Numbered from the stretch's first letter, positions 25,053 through 34,960 are shown. The stretch: 64,000 nt of DNA from Pseudomonas wadenswilerensis (GCF_900497695.1 NZ_UIDD01000012.1:312501-376500); one strand, 5' to 3'. Notes: a model not told the origin generated them from the letters alone. Translations and numbers: made by a program.

Positions 25053-26873
25053 TCAGTTCTTGGCTTTCTTGGCAGCGCGGGTACGCTCGCCTTCGTCGAG
25101 GATCTTCTTGCGCAGACGGATCGACTTAGGAGTGACTTCGCACAGCTCGTCGTCCTGGATGAATTCCAGGGCCTGTTCCAGGGTGAAGCGAACAGGTGGA
25201 ACCAGGGCGATGGTTTCGTCTTTACCCGAAGCACGCATGTTGTCGAGCTTCTTGCCCTTGGTAGGGTTGACGCCCAGGTCGTTGTCACGGCTGTTCAGAC
25301 CAACGATCTGACCGTTGTAGATCTCCTGGCCGTGCTCGACGAACAGCTTGCCGCGCGCCTGCAGGGTTTCCAGGGAGTAGGTCAGGGCCTTGCCGGTTTC
25401 GACCGAAACCAGTACGCCGTTCTGACGGCCGGACATGTGGCCGGACTTCATCGGAGCGTAGCGATCGAAGATCGAGGTCAGGATGCCGGCACCGTTGGTC
25501 AGGGTCAGGAACTGGTTACGGAAACCGATCAGACCACGGGCTGGGATGTTGTATTCCAGGCGTACACGGCCCTTGCCATCCGGAACCATGTTGGTCAGGT
25601 CGCCTTTACGCAGACCCATTTCTTCCATGACCTTGCCCTGGGAATCTTCAGGGATGTCGATGGTGACGTTCTCGAACGGCTCGTGCTTGACGCCGTCGAC
25701 TTCACGGATGATCACTTCCGGACGACCAACACCCATTTCGAAGCCTTCGCGACGCATGGTTTCGATCAGAACCGACAGGTGCAGCTCACCACGGCCGGAG
25801 ACCTTGAACTTGTCAGCCGAGTCGCCTTCTTCAACGCGCAGTGCAACGTTGTACAGCAGCTCTTTGTCCAGACGTTCCTTGATGTTACGGGAAGTCACGA
25901 ACTTGCCTTCTTTACCGCAAAACGGCGAGTCGTTGACCTGGAAGGTCATCGAAACGGTTGGTTCGTCAACGGTCAGCGGCTTCATCGCTTCGACTGCGTC
26001 CGGGGAGCACAGGGTGTCGGAGATGAACAGCTCGTCGAAACCGCTGATGCAGACGATGTCGCCAGCCAGGGCTTCTTCGACGTCAATGCGGTGCAGACCG
26101 TGGTGACCCATCAGCTTGAGGATACGACCGTTGCGCTTCTTGCCATTGACGTCGATAGCCACCACCGGGGTGTTTGGCTTGACGCGACCGCGAGCGATAC
26201 GGCCAACACCGATAACACCCAGGAAGCTGTTGTAGTCCAGTGCCGAGATCTGCATCTGGAACGGGCCGTCACGGTCAACAGCAGGAGCCGGTACGTTGTC
26301 GACGATCGACTGGTACAGCGGGGTCATGTCTTCGGCCATTTCGGTGTGGTCCAGACCGGCAATGCCGTTCAGGGCCGAGGCGTAGACGACTTTGAAGTCC
26401 AGCTGTTCGTCGGTGGCACCGAGGTTGTCGAACAGGTCGAAGATCTGGTCCAGAACCCAGTCAGGACGCGCGCCTGGACGGTCGACCTTGTTGATGACCA
26501 CGATTGGACGCAGGCCGGCTTCGAAAGCCTTCTTGGTCACGAAACGGGTTTGCGGCATAGGGCCGTCTTGAGCGTCGACCAGCAGCAGTACGGAGTCGAC
26601 CATCGACATTACACGCTCAACCTCGCCACCGAAGTCGGCGTGGCCGGGGGTGTCGACGATGTTGATGTGGTAGCCGTTCCAGTTGATGGCGGTGTTTTTC
26701 GCCAGAATGGTAATACCGCGCTCTTTTTCCTGGTCGTTGGAGTCCATGACGCGCTCGTCGTTGAGCTCGTTACGCTCCAGGGTGCCGGACTGACGCAGGA
26801 GTTTGTCGACCAGGGTGGTTTTACCATGGTCAACGTGGGCGATGATGGCGATGTTACGCAGATTTTCGATCAC
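25053..26873 (-). CDS. typA: Ribosome-associated GTPase TypA/BipA
   Basis: Translational GTPase that binds the ribosome and affects 50S assembly, stress and low-temperature growth. The product has 606 residues. GTPase motifs: AHVDHGKTTL (G1), the switch I region GITILAKN, DTPGHADF (G3) and NKVDRPGARP (G4); elongation-factor-type C-terminal domains follow. The start is a GTG at 26873 (MIENLRNIAI). It is a single gene with a strong terminator. Confidence 0.97.
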   Translation of the reverse strand: MIENLRNIAIIAHVDHGKTTLVDKLLRQSGTLERNELNDERVMDSNDQEKERGITILAKNTAINWNGYHINIVDTPGHADFGGEVERVMSMVDSVLLLVDAQDGPMPQTRFVTKKAFEAGLRPIVVINKVDRPGARPDWVLDQIFDLFDNLGATDEQLDFKVVYASALNGIAGLDHTEMAEDMTPLYQSIVDNVPAPAVDRDGPFQMQISALDYNSFLGVIGVGRIARGRVKPNTPVVAIDVNGKKRNGRILKLMGHHGLHRIDVEEALAGDIVCISGFDELFISDTLCSPDAVEAMKPLTVDEPTVSMTFQVNDSPFCGKEGKFVTSRNIKERLDKELLYNVALRVEEGDSADKFKVSGRGELHLSVLIETMRREGFEMGVGRPEVIIREVDGVKHEPFENVTIDIPEDSQGKVMEEMGLRKGDLTNMVPDGKGRVRLEYNIPARGLIGFRNQFLTLTNGAGILTSIFDRYAPMKSGHMSGRQNGVLVSVETGKALTYSLETLQARGKLFVEHGQEIYNGQIVGLNSRDNDLGVNPTKGKKLDNMRASGKDETIALVPPVRFTLEQALEFIQDDELCEVTPKSIRLRKKILDEGERTRAAKKAKN

Positions 26874-27001
26874 GTGTGTATCTCGATCAGAGGATTCGGG
26901 TTGCCGCCCAGTCTAGGCGGCGAATATGAATGAATGGCGCTCAAACGGCCCGATGGTCGGGAGGGCGATGGCGGATGCTCCCGCCATATAGCCCCGGCGT
27001 C

Positions 27002-28456
27002 TTATGTCGGACGATAAACGCGCACATTGGCATGTCCCTCACTGAGCAGATGATGGGCATGCAGGCGACTCATTACTCCCTTGTCGCAATACAGCAGGTA
27101 CTGGCGCGTGGCATCCAGCTCCTTGAAGCGACTGTTCAGGGCGTAGAACGGCAAGGCCTTGACCTCGATGCCGTCCAGTTCCAGGGGCTGGTCTTCCTGG
27201 GCATCAGGGTGGCGAATGTCGATCACCACCTGCCCGGCCAGCGCCTGGCTGACTTCTTCGATCTGGATATCTTCGCTGAGTTCATCGATCACGTGGTCGA
27301 TGGAGATCAGGCGGGCGCGCTCCAGGGCACGCTCGAGCACCGCCATGTCGAACTGCTTCTCTTCATGCTCGAGGCGATGACGCTTGGCGCAGGTGGTCGG
27401 GTTTACCGAAATCACGCCGCAGTATTCAGGCATGTGCTTGGCGAACTCGGCGGTGCCGATCTGCTGGGCCAGGTCGATGATGTCCTGCTTGTGGCTGGCC
27501 AGCAGCGGGCGCAACACCAGCTTCTCGGTGGCCGAGTCGATCACCGCGAGGTTCGGCAGGGTCTGGCTCGACACCTGGGAGATGGCTTCACCGGTCACCA
27601 GGGCGTCGATCTGCAGGCGGTCGGCGATGTTGGTCGCCGCACGCAGCATCATGCGCTTGAGGGTCACGCCCATGTAGCTGTTGTCGACCTTGCCGAGGAT
27701 TTCGCCGACCACTTCTTCGAACGGCACGCTGACGAACAGCACGCGCTGGCTGCTGCCGTACTTCTTCCACAGGTAGTGGGCAACTTCCATCACCCCCAGT
27801 TCGTGGGCGCGGCCGCCAAGGTTGAAGAAGCAGAAGTGGGTCATCAGGCCGCGGCGCATCATCTGGTAGGCGGCGACAGTGGAGTCGAAACCGCCGGACA
27901 TCAGCACCAGGGTCTGCTCCAGCGCGCCCAGCGGGTAACCGCCGATGCCTTTGTGCTGGTTGTGGATGACGTACAGGCGCTTGTCGCGTACCTCGATGCG
28001 TACCTCGACTTCCGGCGTACGCAGGTCGATACCGGCGGCGCCGCACTGCTGGCGCAGCTGGCTGCCGACGTAGCGGTCGACGTCCATCGAGCTGAAATCG
28101 TGGTGGCCGCCGCGCTTGCAGCGTACGGCGAAGCGCTTGCCGGCCAGCAGGTGACCGAAGTGCTGCTTGCACTTGGCGACGATGTCGTCGAAATCACCCA
28201 GCGGGTATTCGTCGACCTGCAGGAAGTGGGCAATGCCCGGCATGCAGGTCAGACGCTCGGTCATCTCGCGCAGGACCTTCTCGTCCTCGATGTGAGTGAT
28301 CACTTCGAGGTTATCCCAGACACCGTTAACCGCGAGCGCAGGATCGAGGTCCTTGAGCACGTTGCGGATGTTGCGGGCCAGTTGACGGATGAAGCGCTTG
28401 CGAACCGGCCGGCTCTTGATGGTGATCTCTGGGAAGACTTTTACGATTAGTTTCAT
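27002..28456 (-). CDS. thiI: tRNA 4-thiouridine synthase / thiamine thiazole sulphur carrier
   Basis: Makes s4U8 in tRNA and supplies sulphur for the thiamine thiazole. The 484 residues comprise an N-terminal ferredoxin-like and THUMP region, a PP-loop ATPase (LVLMSGGFDSTVAA), and a C-terminal rhodanese domain with YLLYCDKGVMSRLHA, whose cysteine carries the persulphide. This is the long gammaproteobacterial form with rhodanese. It is divergent from glnA. Confidence 0.97.
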   Translation of the reverse strand: MKLIVKVFPEITIKSRPVRKRFIRQLARNIRNVLKDLDPALAVNGVWDNLEVITHIEDEKVLREMTERLTCMPGIAHFLQVDEYPLGDFDDIVAKCKQHFGHLLAGKRFAVRCKRGGHHDFSSMDVDRYVGSQLRQQCGAAGIDLRTPEVEVRIEVRDKRLYVIHNQHKGIGGYPLGALEQTLVLMSGGFDSTVAAYQMMRRGLMTHFCFFNLGGRAHELGVMEVAHYLWKKYGSSQRVLFVSVPFEEVVGEILGKVDNSYMGVTLKRMMLRAATNIADRLQIDALVTGEAISQVSSQTLPNLAVIDSATEKLVLRPLLASHKQDIIDLAQQIGTAEFAKHMPEYCGVISVNPTTCAKRHRLEHEEKQFDMAVLERALERARLISIDHVIDELSEDIQIEEVSQALAGQVVIDIRHPDAQEDQPLELDGIEVKALPFYALNSRFKELDATRQYLLYCDKGVMSRLHAHHLLSEGHANVRVYRPT

Positions 28457-28553
28457 GAAAAACAGCGCGCGAGGTGCCGACTAAAAAAGTGGGGCGCGGA
28501 TTATAGCGGAAATTGCTCAAGCTTTGAGCAACTTTTGTACAGAAGGTTTTCTG

Positions 28554-28570
28554 TGCGCCAAAATGGTGCA
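28554..28570 (+). promoter_or_regulatory. NtrC-binding site upstream of glnA
   Basis: TGCGCCAAAATGGTGCA matches 15 of 17 bases of the NtrC consensus TGCACCAACATGGTGCA. It lies about 110 bases upstream of the sigma54 promoter. A weaker inverted element (AGCGCA...GTGCA, 28582-28600) lies between them. Confidence 0.75.
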
Positions 28571-28673
28571 TCATGCCCGATTAGCGCATCTTTAAAGTGC
28601 AGAAAAAAGCCGTGAATTTGCGAAATCGGCCGAAAACGCTTGGGTTTGGGGCAAAAATCCCAACTCGGGGCAC

Positions 28674-28688
28674 TGGCATGCAATTTGC
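28674..28688 (+). promoter_or_regulatory. Sigma54 promoter of glnA
   Basis: TGGCATGCAATTTGC followed by T matches TGGCAC-N5-TTGCW with GG and GC ten bases apart. The predicted start near 28700 leaves a leader of about 88 bases. The 331-base thiI-glnA gap also holds the thiI promoter, which I could not place. Confidence 0.85.
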
Positions 28689-28787
28689 TCCCTTGTGAGG
28701 CAGGTTGCCTTGGCCGACTATTCGCGCCCGGCATCACCCAAATTAAAGGGCTGCACAGGCAAGCTCTACCCCACCCCGGAGGACACT

Positions 28788-30194
28788 ATGTCGAAGTCGG
28801 TTCAACTCATCAAAGATCATGACGTTAAATGGATTGATCTGCGCTTCACTGACACCAAAGGCACTCAGCACCACGTGACCATGCCAGCTCGTGATGCGCT
28901 GGATGAAGATTTCTTCGAAGCCGGCAAGATGTTCGACGGTTCCTCCATCGCCGGCTGGAAAGGCATCGAAGCTTCCGACATGATCCTGATGCCGGACGAC
29001 GCCTCCGCCGTGCTCGACCCGTTCACCGAAGAACCGACCCTGATCCTGGTCTGCGACATCATCGAACCGTCGACCATGCAAGGCTATGACCGCGACCCAC
29101 GCGCCATCGCCCGCCGCGCCGAAGAGTACCTGAAGACCACCGGTATCGGTGACACCGTCTTCGTCGGTCCAGAGCCTGAATTCTTCATCTTCGACGAAGT
29201 GAAGTTCAAGTCCGATATCTCCGGCTCGATGTTCAAGATCTACTCCGAACAAGGCTCGTGGATGTCCGACCAGGACGTCGAAGGCGGCAACAAAGGCCAC
29301 CGTCCGGGCGTCAAAGGCGGCTACTTCCCAGTACCTCCGTTCGACCACGACCACGAAATCCGTACTGCCATGTGCAACGCCATGGAAGAAATGGGCCTGG
29401 TCATCGAAGTGCACCACCACGAAGTGGCAACTGCCGGCCAGAACGAAATCGGCGTGCAGTTCAACACCCTGGTGAAGAAGGCTGACGAAGTTCAGACCCT
29501 CAAGTATTGCGTACACAACGTTGCCGACGCCTACGGCCGCACCGCGACCTTCATGCCTAAGCCGCTGTACGGCGACAACGGCTCGGGCATGCACGTGCAC
29601 ATGTCCATCTCCAAAGATGGCAAGAACACCTTCTCCGGCGAAGGCTATGCCGGCCTGTCCGACACCGCCCTGTACTTCATCGGCGGTATCATCAAGCACG
29701 GTAAGGCCCTGAACGGTTTCACCAACCCGGCTACCAACTCCTACAAGCGTCTGGTACCAGGCTTCGAAGCTCCGGTAATGCTGGCCTACTCGGCTCGCAA
29801 CCGTTCCGCCTCGATCCGCATCCCTTACGTTTCCAGCCCGAAAGCCCGCCGTATCGAAGCGCGCTTCCCGGACCCGGCTGCCAACCCGTACCTGTGCTTC
29901 GCGGCACTGATGATGGCCGGCCTGGACGGTATCCAGAACAAGATCCACCCAGGCGATGCCGCCGACAAGAACCTGTACGACCTGCCGCCTGAAGAGGCGA
30001 AAGAGATCCCGCAGGTGTGCGGCAGCCTGAAAGAAGCCCTGGAAGAGCTGGACAAGGGCCGCGCGTTCCTGACCAAGGGCGGCGTGTTCTCCGATGACTT
30101 CATCGATGCCTACATCGCGCTGAAAAGCGAAGAAGAAATCAAGGTCCGCACCTTCGTACACCCACTGGAATACGAGCTGTACTACAGCTGCTAA
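28788..30194 (+). CDS. glnA: Glutamine synthetase, type I
   Basis: Main ammonium-assimilating enzyme: glutamate + NH3 + ATP to glutamine. The 468-residue product starts MSKSVQLIKDHDVKW after CGGAGGACACT. Motifs: FDGSSIAGW, GPEPEFFIFD, HHHEVATAGQNEIG, and KNLYDLPPEE with the tyrosine (about 397) that GlnE adenylylates, so activity is expected to be controlled post-translationally. Expression appears to be sigma54/NtrC-driven, and a strong terminator follows. The open frame upstream of this ATG is not coding. Confidence 0.98.
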   Translation: MSKSVQLIKDHDVKWIDLRFTDTKGTQHHVTMPARDALDEDFFEAGKMFDGSSIAGWKGIEASDMILMPDDASAVLDPFTEEPTLILVCDIIEPSTMQGYDRDPRAIARRAEEYLKTTGIGDTVFVGPEPEFFIFDEVKFKSDISGSMFKIYSEQGSWMSDQDVEGGNKGHRPGVKGGYFPVPPFDHDHEIRTAMCNAMEEMGLVIEVHHHEVATAGQNEIGVQFNTLVKKADEVQTLKYCVHNVADAYGRTATFMPKPLYGDNGSGMHVHMSISKDGKNTFSGEGYAGLSDTALYFIGGIIKHGKALNGFTNPATNSYKRLVPGFEAPVMLAYSARNRSASIRIPYVSSPKARRIEARFPDPAANPYLCFAALMMAGLDGIQNKIHPGDAADKNLYDLPPEEAKEIPQVCGSLKEALEELDKGRAFLTKGGVFSDDFIDAYIALKSEEEIKVRTFVHPLEYELYYSC

Positions 30195-30230
30195 TCCGGT
30201 AACGCTCGCGCAAGCGGCGTAGTGCAAGAG

Positions 30231-30259
30231 AGGCCTCCTTCGGGAGGCCTTTTGTTTTT
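30231..30259 (+). terminator. Rho-independent terminator of glnA
   Basis: AGGCCTCC, loop TTCG, GGAGGCCT, then TTTGTTTTT, 36 bases after the glnA stop. Confidence 0.95.
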
Positions 30260-30341
30260 CTGACATTCTTATGCGCATTGGCCGACAGGAAAAAAGGCCA
30301 AAAAGCTGCACACTGCTCTTTTACCGCTTCGGACCCTCACC

Positions 30342-30890
30342 ATGCGTATGCCCCTGTTCGCCCTGCTCCTTGCGCCAACCTTGCTCCTGCAAGGGTGCGC
30401 CTCGACACCCGCACCGCCAGTTGCCCTGTCGCGCTTGCTCGATAGCGTGAATCAACGCCTGGATATCGCTGACGATGTCGCCCTGAACAAATGGGACTCG
30501 GGCCAGCCTGTAGAAGCGCCCGAGCGTGAGCAGCAGGTCATCGCCAATGCCCGCACCCAGGCCGTGCGCTTTGGTGTGGACGAGCACCGGGCAGGTGTGT
30601 TCTTCGCCGACCAGATCGAAGCCAACAAGCTGCTCCAGTACCGCGCACTGTCACGCTGGCATGCCGCAGGCAGCGCACCACAAACGCCACGGGTCGATCT
30701 GGGCAGCCAATTGCGCCCGCAACTGGATCGCCTGCAACGCACACTGCTGAGCCAACTGGCAGAGTTTGATCGCAACCGCCCGGCCCAATGCCAGGCGACC
30801 CTGGCCCAAGCCATCGCACAACAGGACAAAGACCCGCAGCAGTCCCTGGCCCTGATCCGCGCGACGACGCATTTGTGCTCGCCGCAGTAA
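30342..30890 (+). CDS. Secreted chorismate mutase (AroQ gamma class)
   Basis: Predicted periplasmic or exported chorismate mutase (chorismate to prephenate), 182 residues. The N-terminus has a signal peptide (MRMPLFALLLAPTLLLQGCA); LQGC could also be read as a weak lipobox. The helical catalytic region includes RLLDSVNQRLDIADDVALNKW, REQQVIANARTQAV and FFADQIEANKLLQY, with the Arg, Lys, Asp and Glu/Gln residues typical of *AroQ. Two cysteines (QCQATL and LCSPQ) near the C-terminus could form the disulphide seen in exported members. It sits between glnA and ntrB. Substrate supply outside the cytoplasm is an open question for this class. Confidence 0.85.
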   Translation: MRMPLFALLLAPTLLLQGCASTPAPPVALSRLLDSVNQRLDIADDVALNKWDSGQPVEAPEREQQVIANARTQAVRFGVDEHRAGVFFADQIEANKLLQYRALSRWHAAGSAPQTPRVDLGSQLRPQLDRLQRTLLSQLAEFDRNRPAQCQATLAQAIAQQDKDPQQSLALIRATTHLCSPQ

Positions 30891-30901
30891 TCCTTCCTCT
30901 A

Positions 30902-30918
30902 TGCTCTATATTGGTGCA
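30902..30918 (+). promoter_or_regulatory. NtrC-binding site upstream of ntrBC
   Basis: TGCTCTATATTGGTGCA matches 15 of 17 bases of the known enteric NtrC site AGCACTATATTGGTGCA. It is about 160 bases upstream of the predicted ntrB transcription start and suggests autoregulation. Confidence 0.65.
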
Positions 30919-31045
30919 CGCATCTGCTTGCACCTGAGCAACTCAGCCCATTTTGGTTCACGAAAAGTGCGATTTCAGGACTTTGTAGGCGTTTTTCGCG
31001 CAAATACAGGTCTTAATCCGGAAATTCCGCTTCTTTTCGGAGCCT

Positions 31046-31060
31046 TGGTTTGCTTTTTGC
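31046..31060 (+). promoter_or_regulatory. Sigma54-like promoter for ntrBC
   Basis: TGGTTTGCTTTTTGC followed by A keeps GG-N10-GC and the TTGCA -12 box but has a weak -24 box (TGGTTT for TGGCAC). The predicted start is near 31072, 75 bases before ntrB. Confidence 0.55.
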
Positions 31061-31146
31061 ATTTTCTTTGTACCAGCGGATTACCAGCGCCCGCGACCTG
31101 GCCCTGTGCCGAGGTTGTATGAGCCAAAAGAGGTCAACGACGCCCC

Positions 31147-32228
31147 ATGACCATCAGCGATGCACTGCACCGACTGCTACTGGACAACCTGACCACCGCC
31201 ACCATCCTGCTCGACGCCGAACTGCGCCTTGAGTACATGAACCCGGCGGCGGAGATGCTCCTGGCCATCAGTGGCCAACGCAGCCACGGGCAATTCATCA
31301 GCGAACTGTTCACCGAATCGCCCGAGGCGCTCAACTCCCTGCGCCAGGCGGTGGAGCACGCGCACCCTTTCACCAAGCGCGAAGCCCAACTGACCTCGCT
31401 GACTGGCCAGACCCAGACCGTCGACTACGCGGTGACGCCGATCCTCAGCAAAGGCGCGACCCTGCTGTTGCTTGAAGTGCATCCGCGTGACCGCTTGCTG
31501 CGCATCACCAAGGAAGAGGCCCAGCTGTCCAAGCAGGAAACCACCAAGATGCTGGTGCGCGGCCTGGCCCACGAGATCAAGAACCCGCTCGGCGGCATTC
31601 GCGGCGCCGCCCAGCTGCTGGCCCGCGAGCTGCCGGAAGAAGGCCTGAAGGATTACACCAATGTGATCATTGAAGAGGCCGACCGCCTGCGCAACCTGGT
31701 CGACCGCATGCTCGGCTCGAACAAGCTGCCATCGCTGGCCCTGACCAACATCCATGAGGTGCTGGAGCGGGTCTGCAGCCTGGTCGAGGCCGAAACCCAG
31801 GGCGGCATCACCCTGGTGCGCGACTACGACCCGAGCCTGCCGGATGTGTTGATCGACCGCGAACAGATGATCCAGGCGGTGCTCAACATCGTGCGCAACG
31901 CCATGCAGGCCATCAGCGGCCAGAACGAACTGCGCCTGGGCCGCATCAGCCTGCGCACGCGAGCCATGCGCCAGTTCACCATCGGCCACACCCGTCATCG
32001 CCTGGTGGCCCGCATCGAGATCATCGACAACGGTCCCGGCATCCCTGCCGAGCTGCAGGAAACCATCTTCTACCCCATGGTCAGCGGCCGCCCGGACGGT
32101 ACCGGGCTGGGCCTGGCCATAACCCAGAACATCATCAGCCAGCACCAGGGCCTGATCGAGTGTGACAGCCACCCTGGCCACACCACCTTCTCGATCTTCC
32201 TGCCGCTGGAACAAGGAGCCACCGCCTC

Positions 32229-32232
<4 letters not shown>
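31147..32232 (+). CDS. ntrB: Nitrogen regulation sensor histidine kinase
   Basis: Cytosolic kinase/phosphatase of the NtrBC system; PII controls whether it phosphorylates NtrC. The 361 residues comprise an N-terminal PAS domain (about 7-115), a phosphoacceptor helix RGLAHEIKNPLGGIRGAAQ (His142), and a kinase core with NIVRNAMQAI (N box), IIDNGPGIP (G1) and GTGLGLAI (G2). It overlaps ntrC by 4 bases. Confidence 0.97.
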
Positions 32233-33665
<1,433 letters not shown>

Positions 33666-33667
33666 CC

Positions 33668-33771
33668 TGTGGGAGCTGGCATGCCAGCGATCAAGCGCGA
33701 AGCGGTCGCATCCGGCCTGTAGAGAATGCACAGACTGCATTGACCTCATCGCTGGCAAGCCAGCTCCCACA
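33668..33771. repeat. REP pair, widely spaced
   Basis: TGTGGGAGCTGGCATGCCAGCGAT just after ntrC (with a CATGCC variant of the core) and ATCGCTGGCAAGCCAGCTCC at 33751-33770, about 60 bases apart, facing each other. Confidence 0.85.
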
Positions 33772-33793
33772 AGATTGCAATTTGCCCCATTGA

Positions 33794-33817
33794 TGCACCG
33801 ACCCCGCTATCGGTGCA
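33794..33817 (+). promoter_or_regulatory. NtrC-like inverted half-sites downstream of ntrC
   Basis: TGCACCGA (33794-33801) and TCGGTGCA (33810-33817) form an exact 8-base inverted repeat of NtrC half-sites, but with wider spacing than a single consensus site. They end about 75 bases upstream of the sigma54-type promoter at 33894-33908. Confidence 0.5.
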
Positions 33818-33893
33818 CCGCCTGAAGGCACAAATCCCCGGCAAAACCCTGCCTAACCCCGTAAACCGGCCTTTTTGCGCACTGCAACAAAAC

Positions 33894-33908
33894 TGGCACA
33901 CACCCTGC
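33894..33908 (+). promoter_or_regulatory. Sigma54 promoter downstream of ntrC
   Basis: TGGCACACACCCTGC followed by AT is a perfect -24 box, GG-N10-GC spacing and a CTGC -12 box. No protein gene starts behind it on this strand for 500 bases, so an RNA product is the simplest reading. Confidence 0.72.
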
Positions 33909-33919
33909 ATTAGTATCAG

Positions 33920-33972
33920 TACTTCCAGTTTTGGGGACCTTGGTACAGGCAGGCCGGGGAATCCCCTCTTTT
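33920..33972 (+). ncRNA. Candidate NrsZ/NalA-like nitrogen-responsive sRNA
   Basis: Position (directly after ntrC), a sigma54 promoter and NtrC-like sites match NrsZ of P. aeruginosa, a known NtrBC/sigma54-dependent sRNA. The start is predicted about 12 bases after the -12 box. The end is placed at a small GGGG-AAT-CCCC hairpin followed by TCTTTT (33956-33972), giving only about 50 nt, far shorter than the reported NrsZ precursor. The end could instead lie further on, antisense to the next gene. No sequence identity to NrsZ was checked. Confidence 0.5.
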
Positions 33973-34408
33973 ATTCGCGCAGCCTCACCTGCACCCGCCA
34001 GCGTTCGCCCTCCTCTGCACCGGCCCATTCGCCGTGCAGGGGGCGGGCCGCGACCAGGGTCACCAGCAAGCCACCATCACTGTTCTGCACCCGCCAGCTC
34101 ACCGGCTTGCCCTGCAACTGCAACTGACCACGTGCAGCCCTGCCCTCGGCCTCGAACAGCAGCGTCAGGGTGCCTTCGACCTCTTCGCCGTGCAGCTTGG
34201 GTTCTTCGTTGAACCACAGGTTCAAGCCGGCCTCGACCACCTCGATCTGCTCCAGCACCCGCGGTTCGGGCGCGGTCAGGCGACCGATCATCAGCCCCAC
34301 CAGCATGCCGAACAGCGCCAGGGAAAACAGCACCCGCGGCCATAGCTGCGAACGCGGGTCCGGTTCAGGAGTAGAATGCTCGCCATCTTTATGTTCGGAG
34401 CCGTGCAT
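33971..34408 (-). CDS. Conserved membrane-anchored protein of unknown function
   Basis: A 145-residue product with a short polar cytoplasmic N-terminus, one membrane segment (VLFSLALFGMLVGLMIGRL, about residues 26-44) and a soluble C-terminal part rich in beta-type sequence (ETWFNEEPKL-like acidic stretch, LQGKPVSWRV, ERWRVQVRL). I do not recognise the family; a homologue in this place between ntrC and trmL is usual in Pseudomonas. The start codon overlaps the trmL start on the other strand (CATG at 34406-34409). Confidence 0.75.
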   Translation of the reverse strand: MHGSEHKDGEHSTPEPDPRSQLWPRVLFSLALFGMLVGLMIGRLTAPEPRVLEQIEVVEAGLNLWFNEEPKLHGEEVEGTLTLLFEAEGRAARGQLQLQGKPVSWRVQNSDGGLLVTLVAARPLHGEWAGAEEGERWRVQVRLRE

Positions 34409-34862
34409 GTTTCACGTCATCCTCTTTCAACCAGAGATTCCGCCGAATACCGGCAACATCATCAGACTGTGCGCCAACAGCGGCTGCCACCTGCACCTGA
34501 TCGAGCCGATCGGCTTCGAGCTGGACGACAAGCGCTTGCGCCGGGCCGGTCTGGACTACCACGAGTATGCCACGCTCAAGCGCCACGCAGACCTGCCCAG
34601 CTGCCTGGAAAGCCTAGGCCAGCCACGGCTGTTCGCGTTCACCACGAAAGCCTCGCACCCCTACCACGAAACTGCTTTCCAGCCGGGTGACGCCTTTCTG
34701 TTCGGCCCGGAAAGCCGTGGCCTGCCCGCCGAGGTGCTGGACAGCCTGCCCGCCGAGCAACGCCTGCGCTTGCCGATGCGTCCGGGTTGCCGCAGCTTGA
34801 ACCTGTCCAACACGGTGGCGGTGACGGTGTATGAGGCGTGGCGCCAGCAGGGGTTTGCCTGA
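34407..34862 (+). CDS. trmL: tRNA (cytidine/uridine-2'-O)-methyltransferase TrmL
   Basis: SPOUT-class methylase of the wobble base 34 in tRNA-Leu isoacceptors. The 151-residue product starts MFHVILFQPEIPPNTGNIIRLCAN, the typical N-terminal signature. FGPESRGLP and the knot-forming RSLNLSNTVAVTVYEA at the C-terminus bind S-adenosylmethionine. The start is shared head to head with the unknown minus-strand gene; a TAGAAT -10-like element (about 34374) lies inside that gene. A shared terminator follows. Confidence 0.95.
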   Translation: MFHVILFQPEIPPNTGNIIRLCANSGCHLHLIEPIGFELDDKRLRRAGLDYHEYATLKRHADLPSCLESLGQPRLFAFTTKASHPYHETAFQPGDAFLFGPESRGLPAEVLDSLPAEQRLRLPMRPGCRSLNLSNTVAVTVYEAWRQQGFA

Positions 34863-34917
34863 GGAATCAAACCGCAGAACAGCGCCGCTCCCACAGTGTT
34901 CGCGACAATCCCCAAGA

Positions 34918-34943
34918 AAAAAGCGCCCATCAGGGCGCTTTTT
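34918..34943. terminator. Bidirectional terminator between trmL and secB
   Basis: AAAAAGCGCCC, loop ATCA, GGGCGCTTTTT: a symmetric stem with T-runs in both directions between convergent genes. Confidence 0.95.
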
Positions 34944-34960
34944 GCTACATCGCAACAGGC

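Noticed and set aside
28582..28600. Second NtrC site between the strong site and the glnA promoter.
   Set aside because: AGCGCA and GTGCA half-sites are present but the spacing is two bases too long; only mentioned as a weak element.
28743..30311. 522-codon minus frame opposite glnA.
   Set aside because: Shadow of a highly biased gene; its start would lie beyond the glnA terminator.
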